Origin: Rhizobiaceae bacterium
Lineage (GTDB): Bacteria; Pseudomonadota; Alphaproteobacteria; Rhizobiales; Rhizobiaceae
Assembly: GCA_025698895.1 (NCBI GenBank)
Contig: JAILWO010000001.1
Span: 1,089,001 to 1,153,000, forward strand
Direction: 5' to 3'
DNA: 64,000 bases
The notes beneath the pieces are model-generated. The model made no database searches. It had not been told where the DNA came from and was given only the letters and a program-made list of their open reading frames with translations. The translations under genes and the position numbers were made by a program. Below, one piece after another: positions 37,872 to 48,315 of the stretch (positions are counted from its first letter, which is position 1; every line of letters begins with the position of its first letter).

Positions 37872-37936
37872 CCAGTTCTCCGGGAGAGGGTCCGCAAGAT
37901 ATGGCCCCGACGGTGTGCCGCCGGGGCCGGATATCG

Positions 37937-39025
37937 TCAGTACTTGTAGTCCAACGCCCGGGCATTCATCTGCCCGTTGTCGGCATAGACCATGTAGTCG
38001 GAGATCGAGGAGCGATACTCCAGGAAGCTCTCGGTGATGCGCTTGACGAGCTCGTCGCTGTCGTCGCGCAGTTCCTGGATGACTTCGCCGGCCGCGTTGC
38101 CCATCGCCACGATCACGTCGTCGGGCAGCTTCTTCACCTGCACGCCCTCCTTGTCGACGAGTTCCTTCAGAGCCAGCGCGTGCTTGGTGTTGTACTCCGT
38201 CAGCACCTGGTTGTAGAGGCTTTCGCAGGCCAGCGAGACGGCCGACTTCAGATCGTCCGGCAGGTCCTCGTACGCGGCCAGGTTGACCACGCATTCCTCC
38301 GCCGAGGAGGGCTCGCCGACGCCCGGCCAGTAGTAGTTCTTCGCCACCTGCTGGAAACCCAGCGCGCTGTCGGACCACGGTCCGATGAATTCGCCCGCGT
38401 CCAGCGCGCCCGATTGCAGCGCCTGGAACATGTCGCGCCCGCCCATCGCCTGCACGGCCATGCCGAGCTTGGAGCACATTTCCGAGGCCAGGCCGGTGGT
38501 GCGGAAGCGCAGCCCCTGGAGATCGTCGACGGAGTTGATCTCGTTGCGGAACCAGCCCTGCCACTGCGGGCCGGAATTGCCGCACAGGAAGGGCTTCAGG
38601 CCGAAACGCGCATAGATCTCGTCATAGAGGGCTTGCCCGCCGCCATGCGCCAGCCAGCCGAACTGCTCGTCAGCGCGAAGGCCGAAGGGCTGCGAGCCGA
38701 ACAGAAGGATGCCCTTCGACTTCGACCCCCAATAGGCCGGCACCGCGTGGTAGAGCTCGGCCGTGCCTTCCGACACGGCGTCGAACACGCCATTGCCCGG
38801 CACCAGTTCTCCCGCCGCATGGAGTTTCACCTCGAGACGCCCGCCCGACAGCGTGGTGATGCGGTCCGCCAGCATCTGCGCGGCCACGCCCGGCCCCGGC
38901 AGGTTCTTCGGCCAGGCCGTCACCATGTTCCACTGGCGCTTGTCCTGCGCGATCGCCGGTGTCGCCAGCGCGGCCGCGGCCGCGCCGCCCATCGCCGTCT
39001 TCTTCAGGAAGTCCCTGCGCTTCAT
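37937..39025 (-). CDS. dctP: TRAP transporter solute-binding protein (DctP family)
   Basis: 362 aa with a twin-arginine-like leader (MKRRDFLKKTAMGGAAAAAL). The mature part begins WNMVTAWPKNLPGPG, as in receptors of the TakP/keto-acid group. RFRTTGLASEMCSKLG and VGEPSSAEECVVNLAAYEDL are typical of this subgroup. Starts 32 bases after the hutU stop, so it is likely cotranscribed with the hut genes. The ligand might be histidine, urocanate or an oxo acid; sequence alone does not decide. Confidence 0.88.
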   Translation of the reverse strand: MKRRDFLKKTAMGGAAAAALATPAIAQDKRQWNMVTAWPKNLPGPGVAAQMLADRITTLSGGRLEVKLHAAGELVPGNGVFDAVSEGTAELYHAVPAYWGSKSKGILLFGSQPFGLRADEQFGWLAHGGGQALYDEIYARFGLKPFLCGNSGPQWQGWFRNEINSVDDLQGLRFRTTGLASEMCSKLGMAVQAMGGRDMFQALQSGALDAGEFIGPWSDSALGFQQVAKNYYWPGVGEPSSAEECVVNLAAYEDLPDDLKSAVSLACESLYNQVLTEYNTKHALALKELVDKEGVQVKKLPDDVIVAMGNAAGEVIQELRDDSDELVKRITESFLEYRSSISDYMVYADNGQMNARALDYKY

Positions 39026-39057
39026 GTCTTTCCCCTTTCTGGTTCGGGTTTGGATTT

Positions 39058-40731
39058 TCAGTTTCCGAGTATGCCGGGCAGGCGCAAGCCCTTTTCGCGC
39101 GCGCAGTCGAGCGCGATGTCGTAGCCGGCGTCGGCGTGCCGCATGACGCCGGTCGCCGGATCGTTCCACAGCACCCGCTCGATGCGCCTGGCGGCCTCGT
39201 CGGTGCCGTCGACGCAGATCACCATGCCCGAATGCTGCGAATAGCCCATGCCGACGCCGCCGCCGTGATGCAGCGAGACCCAGGTCGCTCCGCTCGCGCA
39301 GTTCAAGAGCGCGTTGAGCAGCGGCCAGTCCGACACCGCGTCCGAGCCGTCCTTCATCGCTTCCGTCTCGCGGTTGGGCGAGGCGACCGAGCCCGAATCG
39401 AGATGGTCGCGGCCGATCACCAGCGGCGCCTTGAGTTCGCCCCTGGCCACCATCTCGTTGAAGGCGAGCCCCAGCCTGTGCCTGTCGCCCAGCCCCACCC
39501 AGCAGATGCGCGCCGGCAGGCCCTGGAAGGCGATGCGCTCGCGCGCCATGTCGAGCCAGCGGTGCAGATGGTGATTGTCGGGCAGGAGTTCCTTCACCTT
39601 CTCGTCGGTCCTGTAGATGTCTTCCGGATCGCCCGACAGCGCGGCCCAGCGGAACGGCCCCACGCCGCGGCAGAAGAGCGGGCGGATATAGGCCGGCACG
39701 AAACCCGGAAAGGCGAAGGCGTTGGCGAAGCCCTCGTCCTTGGCCACCTGTCGGATGTTGTTGCCGTAGTCGAGCGTCGGCACGCCCTTTTCCCAATAGG
39801 CCACCATCGCCTCGACATGCTCGCGCATCGAGGCGCGCGCGGCCTTTTCCACCGCCTTGGGGTCGCTCTCGCGTTTGGCCTTCCACTCCGCCATCGACCA
39901 GCCCTTGGGCAGGTAGCCATTGAGCGGATCATGCGCCGAGGTCTGGTCGGTCAGCATGTCGGGCCTGACGCCGCGCTTCAGCATTTCCGGCAGCAGTTCG
40001 GCCGCGTTTCCGAGCAGGCCGACCGACTTTGCCTCACCTGCCTTCGTCCAGCGCTCGATCATCGAGAGCGCCTCGTCCAGCGTCGTCGCCTTCTCGTCGA
40101 GATAGCGGGTGCGCAAGCGGAACTCGATGCGGCTCTCGTCGCACTCGATGGCGATGCACGACGCGCCCGCCATCACGGCCGCCAGCGGCTGCGCGCCGCC
40201 CATGCCGCCAAGGCCGGCTGTCAGGATCCACTTGCCCTTCAGGTCGCCGCCATAGTGCTGGCGCCCGGCCTCCACGAAGGTCTCGTAGGTGCCCTGAACG
40301 ATGCCCTGCGTGCCGATATAGATCCAGGAACCGGCCGTCATCTGGCCGTACATCATCAGCCCCTTGCGATCGAGCTCGTTGAAATGCTCCCAGGTAGCCC
40401 ATTCGGGAACCAGGTTGGAATTGGCGATCAGCACCCGCGGTGCGTCGGCATGGGTGCGGAACACCCCGACCGGCTTGCCCGACTGAACCAGCAGCGTCTC
40501 GTCCTCCTCCAGCGTCCTCAGGGTCGCGGTGATCGCGTCGAAATCATTCCAGGTGCGCGCCGCCCGACCGATGCCGCCATAGACGACGAGCTCGTTCGGG
40601 TTCTCCGCCACGTCCGGATCGAGATTGTTCATCAGCATCCGCAGCGGCGCTTCGGTGAGCCAGCTTTTCGCCGAAAGTTCGCTGCCGCGCGGCGCCCGGA
40701 TTTCGCGGATGTTGTGACGAGGATCGGTCAT
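39058..40731 (-). CDS. hutU: Urocanate hydratase
   Basis: 557 aa, standard HutU length (EC 4.2.1.49). It converts urocanate to 4-imidazolone-5-propanoate using tightly bound [23 protein letters not shown] is the nucleotide-binding loop, and [20 protein letters not shown] carries the active-site cysteine region. [19 protein letters not shown] near the C-terminus is family specific. Leftward hut group with hutG upstream and the TRAP genes downstream. Confidence 0.97.
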   Translation of the reverse strand: MTDPRHNIREIRAPRGSELSAKSWLTEAPLRMLMNNLDPDVAENPNELVVYGGIGRAARTWNDFDAITATLRTLEEDETLLVQSGKPVGVFRTHADAPRVLIANSNLVPEWATWEHFNELDRKGLMMYGQMTAGSWIYIGTQGIVQGTYETFVEAGRQHYGGDLKGKWILTAGLGGMGGAQPLAAVMAGASCIAIECDESRIEFRLRTRYLDEKATTLDEALSMIERWTKAGEAKSVGLLGNAAELLPEMLKRGVRPDMLTDQTSAHDPLNGYLPKGWSMAEWKAKRESDPKAVEKAARASMREHVEAMVAYWEKGVPTLDYGNNIRQVAKDEGFANAFAFPGFVPAYIRPLFCRGVGPFRWAALSGDPEDIYRTDEKVKELLPDNHHLHRWLDMARERIAFQGLPARICWVGLGDRHRLGLAFNEMVARGELKAPLVIGRDHLDSGSVASPNRETEAMKDGSDAVSDWPLLNALLNCASGATWVSLHHGGGVGMGYSQHSGMVICVDGTDEAARRIERVLWNDPATGVMRHADAGYDIALDCAREKGLRLPGILGN

Positions 40732-40806
40732 GGGGTCGTTCCTGCCTCCTGGCCGCCACGGCGCCGGACTCTCATCGTCGGACCGCCGGACGGAATGTGG
40801 ATGAAT

Positions 40807-41616
40807 TCAACCCGCGCCTTTGGCCAGTGCCGGTGCGAGCTCTTGCAGTCGTTGAAGAATTTGACGGAGAACCTCGCGCAGCCCGCGCGATCTCTCCGGG
40901 TCGTAATCGAAGGGAAGCGTCTCGCCAGCCAGATGGGTGATCTGGGCCAGTTCCATCTGGATGGCGTGGACGCCCTTTTCGGGCCGGCCATAGTGCCGCG
41001 TCGTCCAGCCGCCCCGGAACCGGCCGTTCAGCACGGAGGTGAAGCCACGGGCCTGCCGGCAGATATCCAACACGGCGCCTTCGATCGCGGCGTCGCAGGT
41101 GCGTCCGCCATCGGTGCCGATGTTGAAGTCCGGCAACCTGCCCTCGAACAGGAACGGACAGACGGAGCGGATCGAATGGCAGTCGTAGAGGATCGCCACG
41201 CCGTGCAGGTCCCGGACCCTTCTGATCTCTTTTTCCAGCGCCTCGTGATAGGGCCGGTGGAAGGAGGCCAGTCGCTCCGCGATGTCCTGATCCGTCGGCG
41301 CCTCGCCGTCCTTCCAGATCGGCTGGTTGTCGAAATCGGTCAGCGGCACCAGCCCGGTCGTGTTCTGGCCCGGATAGAGGCTTTGCCCGGACGGGTCGCG
41401 ATTGGCGTCGATCACGTAGCGATGGAAGGTCGCCCGGACAGTCGTGGCCCCCGGCAGAAGGTCCGCGTATAGTTCGTGGACATGCCAGTCCGTATCGCGC
41501 AGCTTCAGCCCCTCTTCGTTGAGGTCTTGCCGGATGTTGTCGGGCACCCAGGTTCCCGTGTGGGGGAAGGCGAGGATGAGGGGAGACATACCTTGGTGAA
41601 CTTCGACGAGGGTCAT
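40807..41616 (-). CDS. hutG: N-formylglutamate deformylase
   Basis: 269 aa. It hydrolyses N-formyl-L-glutamate to glutamate and formate, the last step of the five-step histidine route. LILAFPHTGTWVPDNI at the N-terminus, FHRYVIDANRDPSGQSLYPG and LYDCHSIRSVCPFLFEGRLP, with likely metal ligands, match the FGase family. Lies between hutH and hutU; 130 bases holding a large inverted repeat separate it from hutH. Confidence 0.93.
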   Translation of the reverse strand: MTLVEVHQGMSPLILAFPHTGTWVPDNIRQDLNEEGLKLRDTDWHVHELYADLLPGATTVRATFHRYVIDANRDPSGQSLYPGQNTTGLVPLTDFDNQPIWKDGEAPTDQDIAERLASFHRPYHEALEKEIRRVRDLHGVAILYDCHSIRSVCPFLFEGRLPDFNIGTDGGRTCDAAIEGAVLDICRQARGFTSVLNGRFRGGWTTRHYGRPEKGVHAIQMELAQITHLAGETLPFDYDPERSRGLREVLRQILQRLQELAPALAKGAG

Positions 41617-41626
41617 GGCCGGTCTT

Positions 41627-41729
41627 GCCCCTCACCCTTACCCTCTCCCCGTGAAGGACGGGGAGAGGGAGACATCGACGCTGGCGACCCCCTCTCCCCG
41701 CATGCGGGGAGAGGGTAAGGGTGAGGGGC
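41627..41729. repeat. Composite inverted repeat between hutG and hutH
   Basis: Perfect 25-bp arms (41627-41651 and 41705-41729) read GCCCCTCACCCTTACCCTCT... and its exact complement. Between them are further copies of the core CCCTCTCCCCG and CGGGGAGAGGG, so the transcript can fold either as one long hairpin or as two local ones. It fills nearly the whole hutH-hutG gap. The style is that of dispersed palindromic elements in Hyphomicrobiales; it may terminate transcription, stabilise RNA, or simply be mobile. Confidence 0.8.
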
Positions 41730-41746
41730 GGCGCAACGCATTTCGG

Positions 41747-43288
41747 TCATTGGCCGGCCTCCAGCGCGGGCAGGATGCCTGCGCTCACGCTGGCGTTCAG
41801 CGTGCCATCAAGCACGAGTTTCGCCGCCGCGGCGAGATCGTCGGCCATGTAGCGATCGGCCTCCAGCGTCGGCACGACCTCGCGGACCGATTTATAGGCC
41901 ATGGCAAGCTCGCGGCTGGTCTTCAAGGGCGCCCGGAAATCAATGCCTTGCGCGGCCGTGACCGCCTCGATGCCGACGATGCCGGCGAGATTGTCGGTCA
42001 TCTGCAGGAGGCGGCGCGCGCCGTGGCAGGCCATCGATACATGGTCCTCCTGGTCGGCCGAGGTCGGCGTCGAATCGACCGAGGCCGGATGCGCCATCTG
42101 CTTGTTTTCGCTCATCAAGGCGGCCGAAGTCACCTCCGCGATCATCAGGCCGGAATTCAGACCGGCATTCTTCGCCAGGAAGGGCGGCAGGCCGTGGGAG
42201 AGCTTGGGGTCGACCATCAGCGCCACGCGTCTTTGCGCGATCGCGCCGATTTCGCAGATCGCCAGCGCGATCTGGTCGGCCGCGAAGGCGACCGGTTCGG
42301 CGTGAAAGTTACCGCCCGACACGACCGACCCATCCGACAGGACCAGCGGATTGTCGGTGACCGCGTTCGCCTCGATCTCGAGCGTGCGGGCCGCCATGCG
42401 CAGTATGTCGAGGCAGGCACCGTCGACCTGCGGCTGACAGCGGATGCAGTAAGGGTCCTGCACGCGCTCGTCACCTTCAAGGTGGCTTTCCCGGATCTGC
42501 GAGCCTTCCAGCAGCTTCCACAGAGCGGCCGCCGTGTCGATCTGGCCGCGATGTCCCCTGAGTGCGTGGATCTCGGGATGGAACGGCGCCGACGACCCCA
42601 TAGCCGCATCCGTCGACAAGGCCCCTGTGATCAGAGCGGCATTGGCGGCGCGGTGCGCCCTGAACAGGCCGGCCAGCGCCAGCGCGGTGGAGACCTGCGT
42701 GCCGTTGATCAGCGCCAGCCCCTCCTTGGCGGCAAGCACGATCGGTTTCAGCCCCGCCTTGGCGAGCGCGTCCCGCGCCGGCATCCGGTCGCCCTTAAAT
42801 TCCGCCTCGCCTTCGCCGATCATGGCGGCCGCCATATGGGCGAGCGGCGCCAGGTCGCCCGAGGCGCCCACGGACCCCTGTGCGGGGATGACCGGCAGCA
42901 CGCCGCGCGCCAGCATGGCCTCGATGAGCGCGATCGTCCCCGGCCTGACGCCGGACGCGCCGCGTCCGAGCGAGATCAGCTTCAGCGCCATCACCAGCCG
43001 CACCACGTCAGGGCCGAGCGGTGCGCCGACGCCGCAGCAATGCGACAGGATGAGATTGCGCTGCAGCGTTTCGAGGTCCGAGGGCGGGATGCGGACCGAA
43101 GCAAGCTTTCCGAAGCCGGTATTGATGCCGTAGATGGCCGTTTCGCCGCCCGCGATGGCGTCGATGCGCGCCGCGCCTTGTGCGACCGCTCCTTCGGTGG
43201 AGGCGTCGAGCGAGGCCGCGGCGCCGTCGCGGAAGATCGTCTCCAGATCGGAGAGCGGAACCGAGCCGGGATGGAGGACGACGCTCAT
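41747..43288 (-). CDS. hutH: Histidine ammonia-lyase
   Basis: 513 aa (EC 4.3.1.3), deaminates histidine to urocanate. The Ala-Ser-Gly triad that cyclises to the MIO cofactor lies in [37 protein letters not shown] and the C-terminal segments are typical. The start at 43288 overlaps the hutI stop (ATGA), so the two are coupled. Longer upstream frames are shadows of hutI. Confidence 0.97.
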   Translation of the reverse strand: MSVVLHPGSVPLSDLETIFRDGAAASLDASTEGAVAQGAARIDAIAGGETAIYGINTGFGKLASVRIPPSDLETLQRNLILSHCCGVGAPLGPDVVRLVMALKLISLGRGASGVRPGTIALIEAMLARGVLPVIPAQGSVGASGDLAPLAHMAAAMIGEGEAEFKGDRMPARDALAKAGLKPIVLAAKEGLALINGTQVSTALALAGLFRAHRAANAALITGALSTDAAMGSSAPFHPEIHALRGHRGQIDTAAALWKLLEGSQIRESHLEGDERVQDPYCIRCQPQVDGACLDILRMAARTLEIEANAVTDNPLVLSDGSVVSGGNFHAEPVAFAADQIALAICEIGAIAQRRVALMVDPKLSHGLPPFLAKNAGLNSGLMIAEVTSAALMSENKQMAHPASVDSTPTSADQEDHVSMACHGARRLLQMTDNLAGIVGIEAVTAAQGIDFRAPLKTSRELAMAYKSVREVVPTLEADRYMADDLAAAAKLVLDGTLNASVSAGILPALEAGQ

Positions 43289-44481
43289 GTGCGGCCCCCG
43301 AAATATTGGCGATTGAGCGGGTTCCAGCCGATCCGGTAGGCGAGTTCGGCGGGATGCGAGACGTTCCAGATGGCGATGTCGGCGCGCTTGCCGGGCTCGA
43401 TCGTGCCCGTCTCGCCCTGCAGGCCGAGCGCACGCGCCGCGACCCGCGTTGCGCCGGCAAGCGCCTCCTCCGGCGTCAGGCGAAAGAACGTGCACGCCAT
43501 GTTGAGCGCCAGCAGCGGCGAAGCGATCGGCGAGGAACCGGGGTTGCAGTCGGTGGCCACCGCGATCGGCACGCCGGCCTCGCGCAGAAGCCCGACCGGC
43601 GGGGCCTGCGTCTCGCGCAGGAAGTAATAGGCGCCCGGCAGGAGCACCGCGACGGTGCCGGCCTTCTTCATTGCCGCCACGCCATCGGCGTCGAGATGTT
43701 CCAGATGATCCGCCGAGATGGCGCCAAAGCGGGCGGCCAGCGCCGCTCCGCCCAGATTGGACAATTGCTCGGCGTGCAGTTTCAGCGGCAGGCCGAGTTC
43801 GCGCGCCGCCTCGAAGACCCGGCCGATCTGATCCGGCGAGAAGGCGATGCCCTCGCAAAAGCCGTCGACCATGTCGATCAGCCCTTCGGCATGGGCTTGC
43901 CTCATGCCCGTGATCGCCACCTCCTCGACATAGGCGTCGGCGCGGCCCTTGTATTCGGCCGGCACCGCATGCGCCGCGAGCCAGGAGGTGACGACGCGCA
44001 CCGGACGCAAGGCGCCGAGCCGTCGGGCGGCGCGCAGCATCTTGATCTCGTCGTCCACGGTCAGGCCGTAACCGGACTTGATCTCGACGGTCGCCACGCC
44101 TTCGGCGATCAGAGCGTCTAGCCTGGGCAGCGCCGCCTCGACCAGCTCGTCTTCCGACAGTGCCCGGGTCGCGGCAACGGTGGAGACGATGCCGCCGCCG
44201 GCCCGAGCGATCTCCTCGTAGCTGGCGCCCTCGAGCCGCATCTCGAATTCCCGCGCGCGGTCGCCGCCGAAGACGATATGGGTGTGGCAGTCGATCAGCG
44301 CGGGCGTCGCCAGCCTGCCGGAATGGTCCTGACGGTCGGCGCTCTCCCAGCCCGAAGGCGCTTCGCCGACCCAGGCGACCCGATCGCCTTCGATACCGAT
44401 GGCTCCCTTCGCCATGCCATAGGGCGCGCCGCCCTCGGTCATGGTCGCGATGTCGAGTCCGGTCAGGATCAGGCGGTCCAC
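43285..44481 (-). CDS. hutI: Imidazolonepropionase
   Basis: 398 aa amidohydrolase (EC 3.5.2.7), opening the ring of imidazolone propionate to N-formimino-glutamate. The metal-binding motif is [19 protein letters not shown], with [19 protein letters not shown] and [10 protein letters not shown] further along. First gene of the leftward hut group; its start faces hutF across a 77-base region with a HutC-type operator. Confidence 0.96.
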   Translation of the reverse strand: MDRLILTGLDIATMTEGGAPYGMAKGAIGIEGDRVAWVGEAPSGWESADRQDHSGRLATPALIDCHTHIVFGGDRAREFEMRLEGASYEEIARAGGGIVSTVAATRALSEDELVEAALPRLDALIAEGVATVEIKSGYGLTVDDEIKMLRAARRLGALRPVRVVTSWLAAHAVPAEYKGRADAYVEEVAITGMRQAHAEGLIDMVDGFCEGIAFSPDQIGRVFEAARELGLPLKLHAEQLSNLGGAALAARFGAISADHLEHLDADGVAAMKKAGTVAVLLPGAYYFLRETQAPPVGLLREAGVPIAVATDCNPGSSPIASPLLALNMACTFFRLTPEEALAGATRVAARALGLQGETGTIEPGKRADIAIWNVSHPAELAYRIGWNPLNRQYFGGRT

Positions 44482-44521
44482 GGCGCGTTGCTCGCTTTGC
44501 TGTTGATGCCGTCACCAGTAA

Positions 44522-44535
44522 TATGTATAGACATA
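44522..44535. promoter_or_regulatory. Candidate HutC operator in the hutI-hutF intergenic region
   Basis: TATGTATAGACATA is a perfect 5-bp inverted repeat with a 4-base spacer. Its core GTATAGAC (44525-44532) matches the GT-N-TA-N-AC consensus of the HutC subfamily of GntR regulators. It lies between the divergent hutI and hutF starts, 24 bases before hutF, in the only AT-rich stretch of the locus. A single site could control both directions. Confidence 0.7.
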
Positions 44536-44558
44536 ATAAGTCAACGGGGCATCACGCC

Positions 44559-45929
44559 ATGCAGACCATATTCGCTGGAACGGCACTCCTGCCAGAGGGC
44601 TGGACATCGGACGTGGAGGTGACGATCGGCCAGGACGGGCGGATTTCCGACGTGACGCCCAACACGACACCCTCGCCGGCCGCGAAGCGGGTGCCGGTGC
44701 TTCTGGCCGCCCCGTCGAACCTGCACAGCCACACCTTCCAGCGCGCCATGGCCGGCCTGGCCGAATCGCGCGGACCGTCGGGCCGCGACAGCTTCTGGAC
44801 CTGGCGCGAGATCATGTACCGGTTCCTCGACATTCTCTCGCCTGAGGAAATCGAGGTGATCGCCGCCTTCGCCTTCATGGAGATGCAGGAGGCCGGCTTC
44901 GCGGCGGTGGCCGAGTTCCATTATCTGCACCATGGGCCGGGCGGCCGCGCCTATGACGATATCGGCGAACTGTCGTCGCGCATCGCCGCCGCGGCGTCCG
45001 GGACCGGCACCGGCCTGACTCTCCTGCCGGTCCACTACGCGCAGGGCGGCGTCGACGGGCGACCGCTCGCCGGCGGCCAGCTTCGCTTCGGCAACGATCT
45101 GGATCGATACCGCCTGCTGTTCGAACGCGCCGAGGCTATTGTCGACGACATGCCCGCCGATACGGGCATCGGCGTCGCGCCCCATTCGCTGCGCGCGGTT
45201 TCTCCCGGCGACCTGGCCGCGTTGGCAAAATATCGGCCGAACCGGCCGATCCACATGCACATCGCCGAGCAGGAGAAGGAAATCGAGGAGACGATGGCCG
45301 TCTTCGGCAAGCGGCCGGTCGAATGGCTGCTCGACAATGCGGTGGTCGACGATCGCTGGTGCCTGATCCACTGCACCCATATGACGCCCGACGAGACGCG
45401 GCGTCTGGCCGCCACCGGAGCGGTGGCGGGTCTGTGCCCGGTCACCGAAGCCAATCTGGGCGACGGCATATTCGACGGCGAGCGTTTCCTTCAGGAGGGC
45501 GGCTCTATCGGCGTCGGCAGCGATTCCAACATCCTGATCTCGGTGACGGGCGAATTGCGGCAACTCGAATATTCGCAGCGCCTGCGCGACCGCGCGCGCG
45601 TCGTGATGGCGGGAGCCGGACAGTCCGCCGGGCGGATCCTGTGGGATACCGCTCTTGCCGGTGGCGCGAGGGCGCTCGCCCGCGACAGCGGGCAGATCGC
45701 CCAGGGCCGGTTCGCCGATCTGGTCGCGCTCGATCCCGCGGCTGGCGGCTTCGGCCATCTGTCAGGCGACAGGCTGCTCGACGCCTTCATCTTCACCTCG
45801 GGCCGCGAGGCGGTGAGCGATCTGTGGTCGGCGGGACGACACAGCATACGGGACGGCCGGCACGTCGCGCGCGAGACGATCGCAAAGCGCTATCACTACT
45901 GTCTTGGCTCGATCATGGCGCGGCTATGA
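44559..45929 (+). CDS. hutF: Formimidoylglutamate deiminase
   Basis: 456 aa amidohydrolase (EC 3.5.3.13), releasing ammonia from N-formimino-glutamate to give N-formylglutamate for HutG. The metal motif is PSNLHSHTFQRAMAGL, with MHIAEQEKEI, CLIHCTHMTP and VGSDSNILIS as further ligand regions. Its presence with HutG shows the five-step pathway rather than the formiminoglutamase route. Stop overlaps the hutC start (ATGA). Confidence 0.95.
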   Translation: MQTIFAGTALLPEGWTSDVEVTIGQDGRISDVTPNTTPSPAAKRVPVLLAAPSNLHSHTFQRAMAGLAESRGPSGRDSFWTWREIMYRFLDILSPEEIEVIAAFAFMEMQEAGFAAVAEFHYLHHGPGGRAYDDIGELSSRIAAAASGTGTGLTLLPVHYAQGGVDGRPLAGGQLRFGNDLDRYRLLFERAEAIVDDMPADTGIGVAPHSLRAVSPGDLAALAKYRPNRPIHMHIAEQEKEIEETMAVFGKRPVEWLLDNAVVDDRWCLIHCTHMTPDETRRLAATGAVAGLCPVTEANLGDGIFDGERFLQEGGSIGVGSDSNILISVTGELRQLEYSQRLRDRARVVMAGAGQSAGRILWDTALAGGARALARDSGQIAQGRFADLVALDPAAGGFGHLSGDRLLDAFIFTSGREAVSDLWSAGRHSIRDGRHVARETIAKRYHYCLGSIMARL

Positions 45930-46627
45930 AAAGGGTCTTGCGCAGTTCCTATCGGACGATCCGCGATGAATTGCTGCGGCGCATTTCAACTCGCGTCTGG
46001 AAGCCGGGTGAACTGATCCCCGGCGAGGAAGCGCTCGCGGAGGAGTTCGGCGCGGCGCGCGCCACGGTCAACCGCGCGCTCCAGGAACTGGCCCGCACAG
46101 GCGTCGTCGAAAGGCGTCGCAAGGCCGGCACGCGCGTGGTGCTCCATCCGGTGCGCGAGGCGCGTTTCGTCATTCCGCTGGTGCGGCAGGCGATCGAGGA
46201 GGAAGGCAAGACCTACCGCTACCGGCTCGTCGCCTCGCGCGGGGAGCGCGTGCCGGGAGATGTCGCCGCGTCGCTCGGCATCAGCGCCGGCCTGCCTCTG
46301 ATGCATGTGCGCGCCATGCACTATGCTGACGACCGGCCCTATCAGTTCGAGGACCGCTGGATAAACCTCGAGGCGGTGCCGGCGGCGCGGACCGCGCCCT
46401 TCGACGTCCAGAGCCCTAATGAATGGCTGGTCGAGAACGCGCCCTTCTCGCGCGCCACCTTCTCCTTCCTGGCGGACCGGGCGCGCGAGGAGGAAGCCGT
46501 CCTGCTCGAACTGCGCGAGGGCGACCCCGTCTTGGTCGGCGAACGCATCACCTTCCTGGTCGACCGGCCGATAACCTTCGTGCGCCTCGTCCATCCGCCC
46601 AGCCATCGCATGGTCAGCGAGCTTTGA
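45926..46627 (+). CDS. hutC: GntR family histidine utilisation repressor HutC
   Basis: 233 aa. The N-terminal winged helix (residues about 8-70) has IPGEEALAEEFGAARATVNRALQELARTGVVER, shown here by its ends IPGEEALAEEF and VNRALQELARTG. The C-terminal UTRA effector domain includes PYQFEDRWINLEAVP, characteristic of HutC. It represses hut genes until urocanate binds. Coupled to hutF by ATGA; the likely operator lies upstream of hutF, so it is autoregulated. Confidence 0.94.
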   Translation: MKRVLRSSYRTIRDELLRRISTRVWKPGELIPGEEALAEEFGAARATVNRALQELARTGVVERRRKAGTRVVLHPVREARFVIPLVRQAIEEEGKTYRYRLVASRGERVPGDVAASLGISAGLPLMHVRAMHYADDRPYQFEDRWINLEAVPAARTAPFDVQSPNEWLVENAPFSRATFSFLADRAREEEAVLLELREGDPVLVGERITFLVDRPITFVRLVHPPSHRMVSEL

Positions 46628-46689
46628 GCGCGATTGACTCGGCCGCGCCGACATTGCCTTGATGGCGCGATTCGGCGGGAAGGCACGGC

Positions 46690-48315
46690 ATGACGGGCAA
46701 GGCGGACTGGTGGCGGGGAGGCGTGATCTACCAGGTCTATCCGCGTTCCTTCCAGGACACGAATGGCGACGGCGTAGGGGACCTGAAGGGTGTCACGCGC
46801 CGCCTTGGCCACATCGCCTCGCTCGGCGTCGATGCCGTCTGGCTTTCGCCCTTCTTCAAGTCGCCGATGGCCGACATGGGCTACGATGTGTCGGACTATC
46901 GCGCCGTCGATCCGCTGTTCGGCACGCTGGCGGATTTCGACGCGCTGCTGGACGAGGCGCACCGGCTCGGGCTGAAGATCATCATCGACCAGGTGCTGTC
47001 GCATTGCTCCGACCGGCATGAATGGTTCATCGAGAGCCGGTCGAGCCGCGACAATCCAAAGGCCGACTGGTTCGTCTGGGCCGATCCGAAGCCGGACGGC
47101 ACCGCGCCCAACAACTGGCTGTCGGTCTTCGGCGGGCCGGCCTGGGAATGGGACAGCGTGCGCTGGCAGTACTATCTGCACAATTTCCTCGCCTCGCAGC
47201 CCGATCTCAACTTCCACAACGAGGCCGTGCAGGACGCGACGATCGACAATGTCCGCTTCTGGCTGGAGCGCGGCGTCGACGGGTTCAGGCTCGACGCGAT
47301 CAACTACTGTTTTCACGACCGGTCGCTGCGCGACAACCCGCCCTTGCCGCGCACGGCCTCGCACGACGTGCCGGAAACCAACCCGTACGGATTCCAGGAT
47401 CACCTCTTCGACAAGACGCAGCCGGAAAACCTCGCCTTTTTGAAAAGGCTGAAGGCGCTGGCGGCCGAATATGGCGACCGCATGCTGGTCGGCGAGGTGG
47501 GCGACGGCGAACGCAGCCTCAAGACCGTGGCGGCCTATACCGGCGGCGGCGACAAGCTGGACATGTGCTACACGTTCGATCTTCTGGGACCGGAGTTCTC
47601 CGCCCCTCATATTCGCCGACATTCGGCCGCCTTCGAGGAGGCGGTGTCGGATGGCTGGGTATGCTGGTCCTTCTCCAACCACGACGTGCCGCGCCATGTC
47701 TCGCGGTTCGCGAGATCGGCGGACGAGCTTGACCGGATCGCGCGGTTCTCGCTGGCCCTCATCGGCTCGCTGCGCGGTTCGATCTGCCTCTATCAGGGCG
47801 AGGAACTCGGGTTGACCGAGGCCGACATCGCCTTCGAGGAGTTGCGCGATCCTTACGGCATCCGCTTCTGGCCGGGCTTCAAGGGGCGTGACGGCTGCCG
47901 AACCCCCATGCCCTGGGAAGCCGGCCGCGTGCATGGCGGCTTTTCCGAAGCCAAGCCGTGGCTGCCTCTGCCGCGGGAGCACCTTGCGCGCGCCGTCGAC
48001 CGGCAGGAGGAAGAGGCTGCGTCCGTGCTCGCCTTCTACCGTGACTTCCTGGCGTTCCGGGCGGGGCAGCCGGCGCTGGTGTCCGGCGACAAGACATATC
48101 TGGAGGCCGATGGCAATCTGCTCGCCTTCACGCGCGAGACGGGCGACGAGAGGCTGCTGCTGGTCTTCAACTTCGACCGCGCGCCGGCGCGTTGGACCGT
48201 CCCGCCCGGCCTCGGTGCCATCGGACACGCCGGCATGCCGGGCGCGACGGGGGACATGGATGGCGGGGAGGTCGCGCTTGAGGGGCTCGCCTTCTTCTGC
48301 GGCCGGATCAGCTGA
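46690..48315 (+). CDS. Alpha-glucosidase (glycoside hydrolase family 13)
   Basis: 541 aa. Begins WWRGGVIYQVYPRSFQDTNG, the standard GH13 opening. Catalytic residues are the nucleophile aspartate in GFRLDAINY, the acid/base glutamate in LVGEVGDGE and the transition-state aspartate in SFSNHDVPRH. The size and QPDLNFHN segment fit cytoplasmic alphaproteobacterial oligosaccharide alpha-glucosidases (maltose, sucrose or trehalose-like substrates). No transporter genes accompany it here. Its 3' end overlaps the convergent creatininase-family gene by 8 bases. Confidence 0.9.
   Translation: MTGKADWWRGGVIYQVYPRSFQDTNGDGVGDLKGVTRRLGHIASLGVDAVWLSPFFKSPMADMGYDVSDYRAVDPLFGTLADFDALLDEAHRLGLKIIIDQVLSHCSDRHEWFIESRSSRDNPKADWFVWADPKPDGTAPNNWLSVFGGPAWEWDSVRWQYYLHNFLASQPDLNFHNEAVQDATIDNVRFWLERGVDGFRLDAINYCFHDRSLRDNPPLPRTASHDVPETNPYGFQDHLFDKTQPENLAFLKRLKALAAEYGDRMLVGEVGDGERSLKTVAAYTGGGDKLDMCYTFDLLGPEFSAPHIRRHSAAFEEAVSDGWVCWSFSNHDVPRHVSRFARSADELDRIARFSLALIGSLRGSICLYQGEELGLTEADIAFEELRDPYGIRFWPGFKGRDGCRTPMPWEAGRVHGGFSEAKPWLPLPREHLARAVDRQEEEAASVLAFYRDFLAFRAGQPALVSGDKTYLEADGNLLAFTRETGDERLLLVFNFDRAPARWTVPPGLGAIGHAGMPGATGDMDGGEVALEGLAFFCGRIS

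Noticed and set aside
38959-41472. 837-codon frame antisense to hutU and hutG
   Set aside because: Shadow of two unmistakable enzymes; no family signature.
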